From assembly GCA_001897375.1 (NCBI GenBank), contig MKSU01000017.1:56963-110129 (forward strand): a DNA stretch of 53,167 nt, in the 5' to 3' direction. Numbering within the stretch: position 1 is the stretch's first letter; every line of letters begins with the position of its first letter. Shown here in pieces: positions 7,899 through 16,023 of the stretch. The position numbers were made by a program, and so were the translations under genes. Origin of the DNA: Sphingomonas sp. 67-36. Lineage in GTDB: Bacteria; Pseudomonadota; Alphaproteobacteria; Sphingomonadales; Sphingomonadaceae. The notes beneath the pieces are model-generated. The model had not been told where the DNA came from, searched no databases, and saw only the letters and a list, made by a program, of their open reading frames with translations.

Positions 7899-9191
7899 AT
7901 GGGCGCGATGACGACGCGCGCCAAGCCCCATAAACGCCCCTCCCTGCCGCTCGGCACGCCGACCCGCCGCGCTGCGATGCGGCTGCTCGACGCGGTGCTG
8001 CGGCGGGGCGAGGCGCTGGAGACGGCGCTGCCCGCCGCGACGCGCGACCTCGTCTCGCCGCCCGATCGCGGGCTCGCCCATGCCATCGCGGCGGAGACGC
8101 TGCGCCGCCTGCTCGATCTCGACGCGCTGATCGATTCGGCCACCCGTCAGCGCCTGCCCGACGACGCCAAGGCGCGGATGGCGCTGCGCATCGCGCTCGC
8201 GCAGACGCTGGCGCTCGGCACGCCGCCGCATGCCGCGATCGCGACGGTGCTGCCGCTGGTCGATGGCGGGCCGCGCCGGCTGGTGCATGGCGTGTTCGGC
8301 ACGCTGATGCGGCAAGGCGTCGCCTTGCCCGACACGCCGACGCTGCCCGAGGTCGTGGCGGCGCGCTGGCGCGCTGCATGGGGCGAGGAGACGGTCGCCG
8401 CCGCCGCGCGCGCGATCGCCGCACCGCCGCCGCTCGATCTCACGCTGCGCGATCCGGCATGGGCGGGGCTGGAGGGCGAAAGCCTTGCGCCGGGGCATCT
8501 GCGTCTCGCCGACGCCGGGCCGGTGCCCGAACTCGCCGGCTTCGACGAGGGCGCGTGGTGGGTGCAGGATCTCGCCGCCTCGATCCCCGCCCGGCTGATC
8601 GGGGCGGGGCAGGGGCGCGCGCTCGACCTGTGCGCCGCGCCGGGCGGCAAGACGCTCCAGCTCGCCGCCGCCGGCTGGAAGGTGACGGCGGTCGACGCCT
8701 CGAAAAGTCGCGCCGCGCGACTTGGCGAGAATCTCGCGCGCACCGGGCTTTCCGCCGAGACGGTGGTGGCGGACGTGCTCGACTGGTCGCCGGAGATGCC
8801 GGCGGAGGCGGTGCTGGTCGATGCGCCGTGCAGCGCCACCGGCATCTTCCGCCGCCATCCCGACGTGCTCCACCGCGCGCATGGCGGGGTGATCGCCGAG
8901 ATGGCCGATCTCCAGCAGCGCATCCTCGCCCGCGCGGCGGACTGGGTGAGGCCGGGCGGCGTGCTGGTCTATGCCACCTGCTCACTGGAGCCGGAGGAGG
9001 GGGAGGCGCAGATCGCGCGCTTTCTGGCGGCGCGCGCGGACTTTGCCGTCATGCCTCCCGCGCCCGGCGAGCTGCCCGACGGCATCGCCGCGCACCCGGA
9101 CGGCCATGTCCGCACGCTCCCCGGAACGGTCGAGGCGAAAGGTGGCTGCGACGGCTTTTTCGTCGCGCGGCTGCGACGCGCTTCCGCCTGA
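7899..9191 (+). CDS. rsmB: 16S rRNA (cytosine-967 C5)-methyltransferase family protein
   Basis: SAM-dependent m5C RNA methyltransferase of 430 residues. An N-terminal NusB-like RNA-binding domain (about 20-150) is followed by the RsmB/NOP methyltransferase domain. Visible motifs: DLCAAPGGKTLQLAAAG (SAM binding), DAPCSATGIFRRHPD (motif IV, with the Cys needed for product release) and YATCSLEPEEGE (motif VI, with the catalytic Cys). The N-terminal domain supports RsmB over other members of the family. ATG 7899 was taken; ATG 7908, three codons later, is equally possible, and neither has a strong Shine-Dalgarno box. rpe follows after 24 bp. Confidence 0.9.
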   Translation: MGAMTTRAKPHKRPSLPLGTPTRRAAMRLLDAVLRRGEALETALPAATRDLVSPPDRGLAHAIAAETLRRLLDLDALIDSATRQRLPDDAKARMALRIALAQTLALGTPPHAAIATVLPLVDGGPRRLVHGVFGTLMRQGVALPDTPTLPEVVAARWRAAWGEETVAAAARAIAAPPPLDLTLRDPAWAGLEGESLAPGHLRLADAGPVPELAGFDEGAWWVQDLAASIPARLIGAGQGRALDLCAAPGGKTLQLAAAGWKVTAVDASKSRAARLGENLARTGLSAETVVADVLDWSPEMPAEAVLVDAPCSATGIFRRHPDVLHRAHGGVIAEMADLQQRILARAADWVRPGGVLVYATCSLEPEEGEAQIARFLAARADFAVMPPAPGELPDGIAAHPDGHVRTLPGTVEAKGGCDGFFVARLRRASA

Positions 9192-9215
9192 GCGAAACGC
9201 GCGTTAAGCGGGGCC

Positions 9216-9878
9216 ATGTCCAAGCCCATCCGCATCGCCCCCTCGATCCTTTCCGCCGATTTCGCGAAGCTGGGCGAGGAGATCCGCGCGATCGACGCGG
9301 CGGGGGCGGACTGGATCCATGTCGATGTGATGGACGGCCATTTCGTGCCGAACATCACAATCGGCCCGATGGTGGTGAAGGCGCTGCGACCCTATACGCA
9401 GAAGCCGTTCGATGTGCACCTGATGATTTCGCCGGTGGACGCCTATCTCGACGCCTTCGCGGAAGCCGGGGCGGACACGATCACCGTCCATCCTGAAGCG
9501 GGGCCGCACGTCCACCGCACGATCCAGCACATCAAGGGCCTTGGCAAGCGCGCCGGGGTGGTGCTCAACCCGGCGACGCCGGTAGATATCCTCGATTACC
9601 TGCTCGACATGGTCGATCTGGTGCTGGTGATGAGCGTCAACCCCGGCTTCGGCGGGCAGAGCTTCATCGACAGCCAGCTTCGCAAGATCGCCACGATCCG
9701 CGCGATGATCGACGCGACCGGGCGCGACATCGACCTTGAGGTGGACGGCGGCATCGACCGGCATACCGCGCGGCTGGCGGTCGATGCGGGCGCGGACGCG
9801 CTGGTCGCCGGCACCGCCACCTTCCGCGGCGGGCCGGATGCCTATGCCGCCAACATCCGGGCGCTTCGCGGCGAATGA
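9216..9878 (+). CDS. rpe: Ribulose-phosphate 3-epimerase
   Basis: Interconverts ribulose 5-phosphate and xylulose 5-phosphate in the pentose phosphate pathway. The 220-residue TIM barrel starts [17 protein letters not shown] and has the metal-binding [36 protein letters not shown] and EVDGGID segments, all as in characterised Rpe. Length is normal. Its stop overlaps the start of the heparinase-family gene by 4 bp (ATGA). Confidence 0.97.
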   Translation: MSKPIRIAPSILSADFAKLGEEIRAIDAAGADWIHVDVMDGHFVPNITIGPMVVKALRPYTQKPFDVHLMISPVDAYLDAFAEAGADTITVHPEAGPHVHRTIQHIKGLGKRAGVVLNPATPVDILDYLLDMVDLVLVMSVNPGFGGQSFIDSQLRKIATIRAMIDATGRDIDLEVDGGIDRHTARLAVDAGADALVAGTATFRGGPDAYAANIRALRGE

Positions 9879-11608
9879 CCGGGGAGACCGGCGATCCCGC
9901 CGCCGACGGGATCGAGCAGGGCAAGCGGCTGGTGCGATCGGGTGGCGACAAGGGGCTGTCGCTCGCCGAACGCCTGTCGCAGACCTTCGACCGGCTGACG
10001 TGGCGCACGCCGATCCATTCCTTCCGGCTCAAGGGCCGCTATCCGCTCAAGCTGATCGCGGTGCCGGACGATCCGTTGTTCGGCGACGCGGCGCGCGGGC
10101 AGGCGTTGATCGAGGGGCGCATCGCGTGGCGCGGCGACACGCGCGAGATCGCCGGGCTCGATTTCCGCAACCTCGATGTCCCGTCGGGCTTCGCCGATTA
10201 TCTCCAGTCCTTCGCCTGGCTGCGCGATCTCTCCTCGGTCGCGACCCGCGCCAAGGGAGCGCCGATCGCCGAAGGGCTGATGTCGCGCTGGCTGATCGCC
10301 CATGCCGACAAGGTGGCGGGCGCCGCGTGGCGGCCGGATATCTGGGGCTGGCGCATCCTGTTCTGGACGGCGCATGCGCCGCTGATCCTGTCCTCGACCG
10401 ATCTCGTCTATCGTTCGAAGGTGCTCAACACGCTGGCGCGGGGGGCGCGGCACCTCGATCGCGGGGCGGACAAGACACCGCCTGGGCCGAAGCGCGTCGC
10501 CGCCTGGTGCGGGCTGATCGCCGCCGGGCTGCTGATTCCCGGCGGCGATCCGCGCCGCGTGTTCGGCGAGGCGGGGCTGGCGCGTGCGCTCGACACCGCG
10601 CTATTCGAGGACGGCGGCGCGGTCAGCCGTGCGCCGGACGCGCTGCTCGACATGGCGATGCTGCTGGCGATCCTGCGCGAATGCTATGCCGCGCGCCGGC
10701 TGGAGCTGCCCGAGGCGGCTGAGGCGGCGCTGGCGCGGATGATCCCGGCGCTGCTGGGCGTGTGCCACGCCGATCGCGGGCTGGCGAGCTGGCAGGGCGG
10801 CGGCCCGGTGCCGGCGGAGCGCGTCGCGCAGATCGTCGAGGCGACCGGCGTGCGCACCCGCCCGCTCAAGCAGGCGCGCGAATGGGGCTATCAGCGGCTG
10901 ACCGGCGGCAATGCCGTGCTGATCATGGACGCCGCCCCGCCACCGGTGGCGCGCGTGGTCGACGGCGGCTGCGCCTCGACGCTGGCGTTCGAATTCTCCG
11001 ATGGCGCGGCGCGGCTGATCGTAAACTGCGGCGGCGCGCGCGGCGTCTCGCCGCGCCTGCCGCGCGAGCTGGTCGAGGCGCTGCGCACCACCGCCGCGCA
11101 TTCGACGCTGACGCTCAGCGATTCCAATTCCACCGCGATCCTGGCGGACGGCTCGCTCGGCAAGGGCGTGGCGGAGGTGGAGCTGTCGCGGCAGGAATCC
11201 GATGGCGCCGGGCGGATCGAGGCGAGCCATGACGGCTATGTCCGCCGCTTCGGCTTCGTCCACCGGCGCCAGCTTGTGCTGACCGGCGACGGGCGCGAGT
11301 TGCGCGGCGAGGATTCGCTGCTGCCGAGGGGTCGCCGCCGCCGCCCCGGCACGACGCCGTTCGCGATCCGCTTCCACCTCGGGCGCGGGGTGGAGGCATC
11401 GCCCACCGCCGACGGTCTCGCGGCGGTGCTGCGCGTGCCGGGCGGGGCGCTGTGGCAATTCCGCGTGCGCGGCGATTCGCTGGCGATCGAGGAGAGCCTG
11501 TGGATCGACGGCGACGGCCGCCCGGTCGCGACGCAGCAACTCGTCGTCACCGGCACGGCGGAAGCCGGCGGGGCGAGCGTGAGCTGGGCGCTGAAACGCG
11601 CGCGATAG
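9875..11608 (+). CDS. Heparinase II/III family protein
   Basis: A 577-residue protein with an N-terminal alpha/alpha-toroid region and a C-terminal beta-sandwich, the layout of heparinase II/III-like polysaccharide lyases. Recognisable parts are [19 protein letters not shown] near the start, [14 protein letters not shown], and in the C-terminal half [28 protein letters not shown] and [16 protein letters not shown] see no signal peptide, although these enzymes are usually exported. The substrate is unknown. The gene is coupled to rpe (ATGA) and lies between rpe and purH, an order I associate with sphingomonads. Confidence 0.85.
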   Translation: MTGETGDPAADGIEQGKRLVRSGGDKGLSLAERLSQTFDRLTWRTPIHSFRLKGRYPLKLIAVPDDPLFGDAARGQALIEGRIAWRGDTREIAGLDFRNLDVPSGFADYLQSFAWLRDLSSVATRAKGAPIAEGLMSRWLIAHADKVAGAAWRPDIWGWRILFWTAHAPLILSSTDLVYRSKVLNTLARGARHLDRGADKTPPGPKRVAAWCGLIAAGLLIPGGDPRRVFGEAGLARALDTALFEDGGAVSRAPDALLDMAMLLAILRECYAARRLELPEAAEAALARMIPALLGVCHADRGLASWQGGGPVPAERVAQIVEATGVRTRPLKQAREWGYQRLTGGNAVLIMDAAPPPVARVVDGGCASTLAFEFSDGAARLIVNCGGARGVSPRLPRELVEALRTTAAHSTLTLSDSNSTAILADGSLGKGVAEVELSRQESDGAGRIEASHDGYVRRFGFVHRRQLVLTGDGRELRGEDSLLPRGRRRRPGTTPFAIRFHLGRGVEASPTADGLAAVLRVPGGALWQFRVRGDSLAIEESLWIDGDGRPVATQQLVVTGTAEAGGASVSWALKRAR

Positions 11609-11649
11609 CGCGGCGCGGCGGGGTGGCGCGACTTCCAAACCGCCTCCAA

Positions 11650-11869
11650 GGTTCAACTCAATCAGGACAGCGCCGTGATCGCCCTCCGGGCGACCCCTTC
11701 GGGGCAGGCGGATTTTGGCGTCATGCGGCGTCGGGGCACCCCGCAAAGTATTACTTTGCGGGGACCCCGTCGCGCGTCGGTCACGATGCAAGAGCATTGC
11801 TCCTTCCTTGCTCCTTGCCTGACGCCAAAATCCGCTCCGTCACGACGTTGTCCTGATTGAGTTTGAACC
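11650..11869. repeat. 220-bp self-complementary element with terminal inverted repeats (MITE-like)
   Basis: This fills most of the 303-bp gap between the heparinase gene and purH. The left end GGTTCAACTCAATCAGGACA (11650-11669) is the reverse complement, with few mismatches, of the right end (11840-11869, TGTCCTGATTGAGTTTGAAC). Inside, GCGGATTTTGGCGTCA (11708-11723) pairs perfectly with 11820-11835. At the centre CCCCGCAAAGTA (11739-11750) pairs with TACTTTGCGGGG (11752-11763), extended by CGGGG/CCCCG. No transposase is encoded, and the short frames inside are not convincing. The rest of the gap shows nothing else except the purH ribosome site. Confidence 0.75.
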
Positions 11870-11911
11870 CTAAGAGGCGCGGCGAGTCCTCCCCAGCTTC
11901 GCAAGGCCGAC

Positions 11912-13483
11912 ATGACGACGATCCCGATCAAGCGCGCGCTCCTTTCCGTTTCCGACAAGACGGGGGTGGTCGATCTCGCCCGCACGCTGGCGGGGCGCGG
12001 CGTGGAGCTGGTGTCGACCGGCGGCACCGCGAAGGCGCTGCGCGAGGCGGGGCTGGCGGTGCGCGACGTGTCCGACCTCACCGGCTTTCCCGAGATGATG
12101 GACGGGCGCGTCAAGACGCTGCACCCGATGGTCCACGGCGGGCTGCTGGCGGTGCGCGACGACCCCGCCCACGCCGCCGCGATGGCCGAGCATGAGATCG
12201 GCGCGATCGACCTGGTGGTGGTGAACCTCTATCCCTTCGTCCAGACGGTCGCGAAGGGCGCGGGGCGCGACGAGATCATCGAGAATATCGACATCGGCGG
12301 CCCGTCGATGGTGCGCTCGGCGGCGAAGAATCACGCCTATGTCGCGATCGTCACCGATCCGGCGGATTACGAAACGGTGGCGAAGGGCGAGACCGATCTC
12401 GTCGAGCGCAAGCGGCTCGCCGCCAAGGCCTTCGCCGCGACCGCGACCTATGACGCCATGATCGCGAGCTGGTTCGGGTTCGCCGACCAGCAGCAGCAAT
12501 TCCCGGCGACCCTGCCCTTCGTCCTCCAGAACCCGACCGTGCTGCGCTATGGCGAGAACCCGCATCAGCAGGCCGCCTTCTACAACCACGCCGGCCCCTC
12601 CACCCCCGGCATCGGCCAGGCGCGGCAGGTGCAGGGCAAGGAACTGAGCTACAACAACCTCAACGACGCCGACGCGGCGCTGGAGCTGGTGAGCGAATTC
12701 CGCGACGCCGCGCCGACCTGCGTCATCGTCAAGCACGCCAATCCCTGCGGCGTGGCGAGCGCGGCGACGTTGGCGGAGGCTTACGAGGCAGCCTTCGCCT
12801 GCGATACGGTGTCGGCGTTCGGCGGGATCATCGCGCTCAACCGCACGCTCGACGCCGCGACCGCGAAGGCGATCACCGGCATCTTCACCGAGGTGGTGGT
12901 CGCCCCCGACGCGGACGAGGAGGCGATCGCCTTGTTCGCCGCGAAGAAGAACCTGCGCCTGCTGCTCACCGGCCAGCTTCCCGATCCGGCGCGGAGCGGG
13001 ATGACGGCGAAGTCGATCACCGGCGGCTGGCTGGTCCAGTCGCGCGACAATGGCGTGCTGACCGACGACATGCTCAAGGTGGTGACGAAGCGCCAGCCGA
13101 CCACGCAGGAGCTGGCCGACTGCCGCTTCGCCTGGACGGTCGCCAAGCATGTGAAGTCGAACGCGATCGTCTATGCGAAGGACGGCGGCACCGCCGGCGT
13201 CGGCGCGGGGCAGATGAACCGGCTCGAATCCGCGCGCATCGCCGCGTGGAAGGCGAAGGACGCGGCGGAGAAGGCGGGCTGGGCCGAGCCGCGCACGATC
13301 GGCTCGGCGGTGGCCTCGGACGCTTTCTTCCCCTTCGCAGACGGGCTGCTCGCGGCGGTGGAGGCGGGAGCGACGGCGGTGATCCAGCCGGGCGGCTCGA
13401 TCCGCGACGCCGAGGTGATCGCGGCGGCCGACGAGGCGGGACTGGCGATGATCTTCACCGGGATGCGCCACTTCCGCCACTGA
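11912..13483 (+). CDS. purH: Bifunctional AICAR formyltransferase/IMP cyclohydrolase
   Basis: Catalyses the last two steps of de novo IMP synthesis. The 523-residue protein has the N-terminal MGS-like IMP cyclohydrolase domain ([50 protein letters not shown]) and the C-terminal AICAR transformylase domain with the catalytic Lys-His in [13 protein letters not shown]. It ends in the conserved [14 protein letters not shown] 11912 has AAGG 5 nt upstream. It is separated from the rpe operon by the inverted-repeat element and ends at a strong bidirectional terminator. Confidence 0.98.
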   Translation: MTTIPIKRALLSVSDKTGVVDLARTLAGRGVELVSTGGTAKALREAGLAVRDVSDLTGFPEMMDGRVKTLHPMVHGGLLAVRDDPAHAAAMAEHEIGAIDLVVVNLYPFVQTVAKGAGRDEIIENIDIGGPSMVRSAAKNHAYVAIVTDPADYETVAKGETDLVERKRLAAKAFAATATYDAMIASWFGFADQQQQFPATLPFVLQNPTVLRYGENPHQQAAFYNHAGPSTPGIGQARQVQGKELSYNNLNDADAALELVSEFRDAAPTCVIVKHANPCGVASAATLAEAYEAAFACDTVSAFGGIIALNRTLDAATAKAITGIFTEVVVAPDADEEAIALFAAKKNLRLLLTGQLPDPARSGMTAKSITGGWLVQSRDNGVLTDDMLKVVTKRQPTTQELADCRFAWTVAKHVKSNAIVYAKDGGTAGVGAGQMNRLESARIAAWKAKDAAEKAGWAEPRTIGSAVASDAFFPFADGLLAAVEAGATAVIQPGGSIRDAEVIAAADEAGLAMIFTGMRHFRH

Positions 13484-13490
13484 TCCGCCG

Positions 13491-13521
13491 CCGCCCCGCC
13501 CCCCGAAAGAGGGCGGGGCGG
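13491..13521. terminator. Bidirectional hairpin terminator between purH and the OmpW-like gene
   Basis: A perfect 11-bp stem, CCGCCCCGCCC (13491-13501) with GGGCGGGGCGG (13511-13521), and a 9-nt loop sit exactly between the two convergent stop codons. There is no long T run on either side. Confidence 0.8.
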
Positions 13522-13528
13522 TCGCCGG

Positions 13529-14203
13529 TCAGAAGCGGACGCCGACGCCCGCGCCGAACACCAGAGGGTTGATATCGACGCGCACGCGCTGCGTGCCGAT
13601 CGCCGTGGTGTCGAGCCGCGCGGTGGTGCGCATGTCGATATATTTGACGTCGAGGTTGACGAACATCCGGCGCGAGATGTCGACGTCGACGCCCGCCTGC
13701 GCCGCCCAGCCGAAGCTGTCGCTCATCCCCACCTTCGTCTTGCCGACCGCCGCCTGAAGGCCGTCAGACGCCTTCTCGTTCCAGAAGATCGTATAGTTGA
13801 TGCCCGCGCCGACATAGGGCCGCACCGCCCCCTTCGGGTTGAAGTGATATTGCGCGGTCAGCGTCGGCGGCAGCACCCATGTGGAGGCGAGCTTGCCGAT
13901 CCCGCCGGTCGTGCCGCTGGTCCCCGAGGCAGTGTGCTTGGTGGTGGAGGCGATCAGTTCGAAGCCGATATGATCGGTCGCCATATAGGTGACGTCCACC
14001 TCCGGCATCACCGCATCGTTGAGCTTCACCTTCTCGCCCGGGAAGGTGGGGGTGATGCCGCCCGATTTCTCGTTCGGCGCAACGACGATCGCGCGCAGCC
14101 GCACCAGCACGTCACCGGCCGCGATCCCCTGACGGTCCTGCGCCACGGCGGGCGTGGCGAGCAATGCGCCGGCCAGCAGGCCCAGGCCGATCATTCCCTT
14201 CAT
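13529..14203 (-). CDS. OmpW family outer-membrane beta-barrel protein
   Basis: A 224-residue precursor with a clear Sec signal peptide ([19 protein letters not shown], cleavage near residue 21). The 8-stranded barrel pattern of OmpW follows: [66 protein letters not shown], and a terminal GAGVGVRF with the C-terminal Phe typical of outer-membrane barrels. ATG 14203 has AAGGAG 7 nt upstream, which rules out the longer frame. OmpW proteins form narrow hydrophobic channels; the solute here is unknown. Monocistronic, ending at the shared terminator. Confidence 0.9.
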   Translation of the reverse strand: MKGMIGLGLLAGALLATPAVAQDRQGIAAGDVLVRLRAIVVAPNEKSGGITPTFPGEKVKLNDAVMPEVDVTYMATDHIGFELIASTTKHTASGTSGTTGGIGKLASTWVLPPTLTAQYHFNPKGAVRPYVGAGINYTIFWNEKASDGLQAAVGKTKVGMSDSFGWAAQAGVDVDISRRMFVNLDVKYIDMRTTARLDTTAIGTQRVRVDINPLVFGAGVGVRF

Positions 14204-14330
14204 CTCGTTTCTCCTTGCTTGCTGAGGCCGCTGTGGCGCGGGCGGCAAGGAGTGGCTTTGCGCATCGTCAAGCGATTGCTTGACCCGCATCAAACCGGGC
14301 ACTGTTTCGGGATCGTTCCGATTCCGCAGC

Positions 14331-14481
14331 CTGAGGGTGTGGGGGGGATTCAGTTCAGGGCGCGGCGAAAAAAATGGATTTCGAGAACCGGCGCGCAGCG
14401 GTCTTCAGATCCCTGAGCACCGGAAGCGCGGAAAAGCCGCTTTTTGCAGCCCGCCATGGGCTGAATCCCCACACACCCTAG
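14331..14481. repeat. 151-bp element bounded by ~21-bp inverted repeats (MITE-like)
   Basis: The left end (14331-14353: CTGAGGGTGTGG, then a G run and GATTCAG) and the right end (14461-14481: CTGAATCCCCACACACCCTA plus G) are imperfect inverted repeats. They enclose about 107 bp with an internal AAAAGCCGCTTTT palindrome but no gene. The element occupies the gap between the OmpW-like gene and the flippase, and its right end contains the flippase stop codon. It may be a non-autonomous insertion sequence derivative. The parent transposase family cannot be named from here. Confidence 0.65.
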
Positions 14482-15998
14482 CGCGTCATCGCGCCGACGT
14501 TGGGGAGCGTCGCCTCGTCGGCGCGCGGCATCTTGCTGAACAGCGCGCGATCGGCCGGGCCGAACGCGCGGCGCCACAGGATGAACAGATAGGTCGCGGC
14601 GATCGCCGGGATGCCGATCACGACCTGCGCCCACTCATATTCGTGCGGCAGCATCGTGAAGGCGCCGCCCATCGCGATCGCCGCCAGCGCCGCCCATAGC
14701 AACGGCCAGCGCAGCGGCGAGACCGGCGCGCGCAGCAGCCTGCCCAGCACCCGCGCCTTGATGACGGAGGTCAGCGCGAGGCTGAGCATCAGCGCCACCG
14801 CGGGACCGGCCGCCTGCCATTCGACCGGCCAGCCGAGCGCGCGCATCGCGAAGATCAGCGCGAAGCTCAGCACCACCTGGAAAGACAGCATCGCGGCGGA
14901 GATCATCAGGTTGCGATGCCGCGCCATATAGACCAGCGCGGATTCGCACACCGCGCCGGTCGAGGCGAGCACCTCGGCGGTGAGCAGGAAGGCGAGCGCG
15001 GCGGTGCCGGCGACGAACTGCGGCCCGACGATCCCCATCACCGCCTCGCCGGGGATCGAGCCCATCAGCGCCAGCCCGCCCTGCGCGGCGATGATCCAGA
15101 ACGCCACCTGCCGCACCTGTTCGGCGATCGCGGTGCGATTGTCGCTGGCGAGGTTGCGGGTGATGACCGGGCCGAGGATCGGGTCGAACGAGGTCTTGAG
15201 CTTCTGCGGCAGCGAGGCGACCTGCTGCGCCATGTAATAGATGCCGACGATCTTCGGCGCGAACATCAGGCCGAGGATGAAGCGGTCGACGTTGCGCGTC
15301 CCCCATTCCAGCGCGTCCGCCCCGGCGAGCGGCGCGTTGCGGCGGGCGAGCGCGAACAGCGCGCGCAGGTGCGGCGACCAGCCGTGCGGCAGGCCGTAGC
15401 TGCGGATGAAGGGAATGAGGCTCGCCGTCAGCGCCGCGAGCATCGAGGCGACATAGGCGAGGACAAGGCCGTCGCGCGTGGTGAAGAAGGAGAAGACCCA
15501 TGCCGCGATCGAGATCGTCCACGGCTCCACCACCGCCCGCGCCGTCACCGTCGCGCGCACGTTGAGCCGATAGGCCAGAGCGGCGAGGCTGATGTCGGAC
15601 CAGGCGATGGCGAGGATGATGAGCGGCAGGTAGCGGTCCAGCCCGGCGACATAGCTGTTGGGGTACATCACCTCCGGGAACGCCCACAAAACCGCGCTCG
15701 CCGACAGGCTGAGGATGCCGCCCAGCACCATCGCGTCCCACACGACATGGACATGCGGTCGCTCCGTGGTCGCCAGCGCCTGCGCCAGCCCGCGCTTCAG
15801 CCCGAGCGTGGAGACCAGCGCGGCCAGCTCCACCACCACCACCGCGATGGCGAAGCGGCCGACGAGATCCGGCCCGTAGAGCCGCCCGGCGATGAACAGG
15901 AACGGGATACGCGCCATCAGCCGCAGGACGAAGCCCGCGACATTGGTGCGCCCCCCCTTGGCGAGGGTTGCGATATCCTCCGACGCCTCGCTCACCAC
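14478..15998 (-). CDS. Polysaccharide/lipid-linked oligosaccharide flippase-like membrane protein
   Basis: A 506-residue polytopic membrane protein with about 12-14 hydrophobic helices, beginning TNVAGFVLRLMARIPFLFIA followed by GRLYGPDLVGRFAIA. This is the N-terminal pattern of the oligosaccharide flippase (Wzx/RfbX, MOP superfamily) family, which moves lipid-linked glycans to the periplasmic face. No glycosyltransferase genes are nearby, so the glycan is unknown. It starts 25 bp after polA on the same strand and is probably co-transcribed. The final TAG comes from the terminal inverted repeat of the adjacent element, so the extreme C-terminus (PNVGAMTR) may not be ancestral. Confidence 0.8.
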   Translation of the reverse strand: MVSEASEDIATLAKGGRTNVAGFVLRLMARIPFLFIAGRLYGPDLVGRFAIAVVVVELAALVSTLGLKRGLAQALATTERPHVHVVWDAMVLGGILSLSASAVLWAFPEVMYPNSYVAGLDRYLPLIILAIAWSDISLAALAYRLNVRATVTARAVVEPWTISIAAWVFSFFTTRDGLVLAYVASMLAALTASLIPFIRSYGLPHGWSPHLRALFALARRNAPLAGADALEWGTRNVDRFILGLMFAPKIVGIYYMAQQVASLPQKLKTSFDPILGPVITRNLASDNRTAIAEQVRQVAFWIIAAQGGLALMGSIPGEAVMGIVGPQFVAGTAALAFLLTAEVLASTGAVCESALVYMARHRNLMISAAMLSFQVVLSFALIFAMRALGWPVEWQAAGPAVALMLSLALTSVIKARVLGRLLRAPVSPLRWPLLWAALAAIAMGGAFTMLPHEYEWAQVVIGIPAIAATYLFILWRRAFGPADRALFSKMPRADEATLPNVGAMTR

Positions 15999-16023
15999 CG
16001 GCGCTCCCGACGCCCGCGACCTG

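Noticed and set aside
11675-11860. Short frames inside the 220-bp inverted-repeat element
   Set aside because: They follow the palindromic sequence and have no ribosome site or homology.
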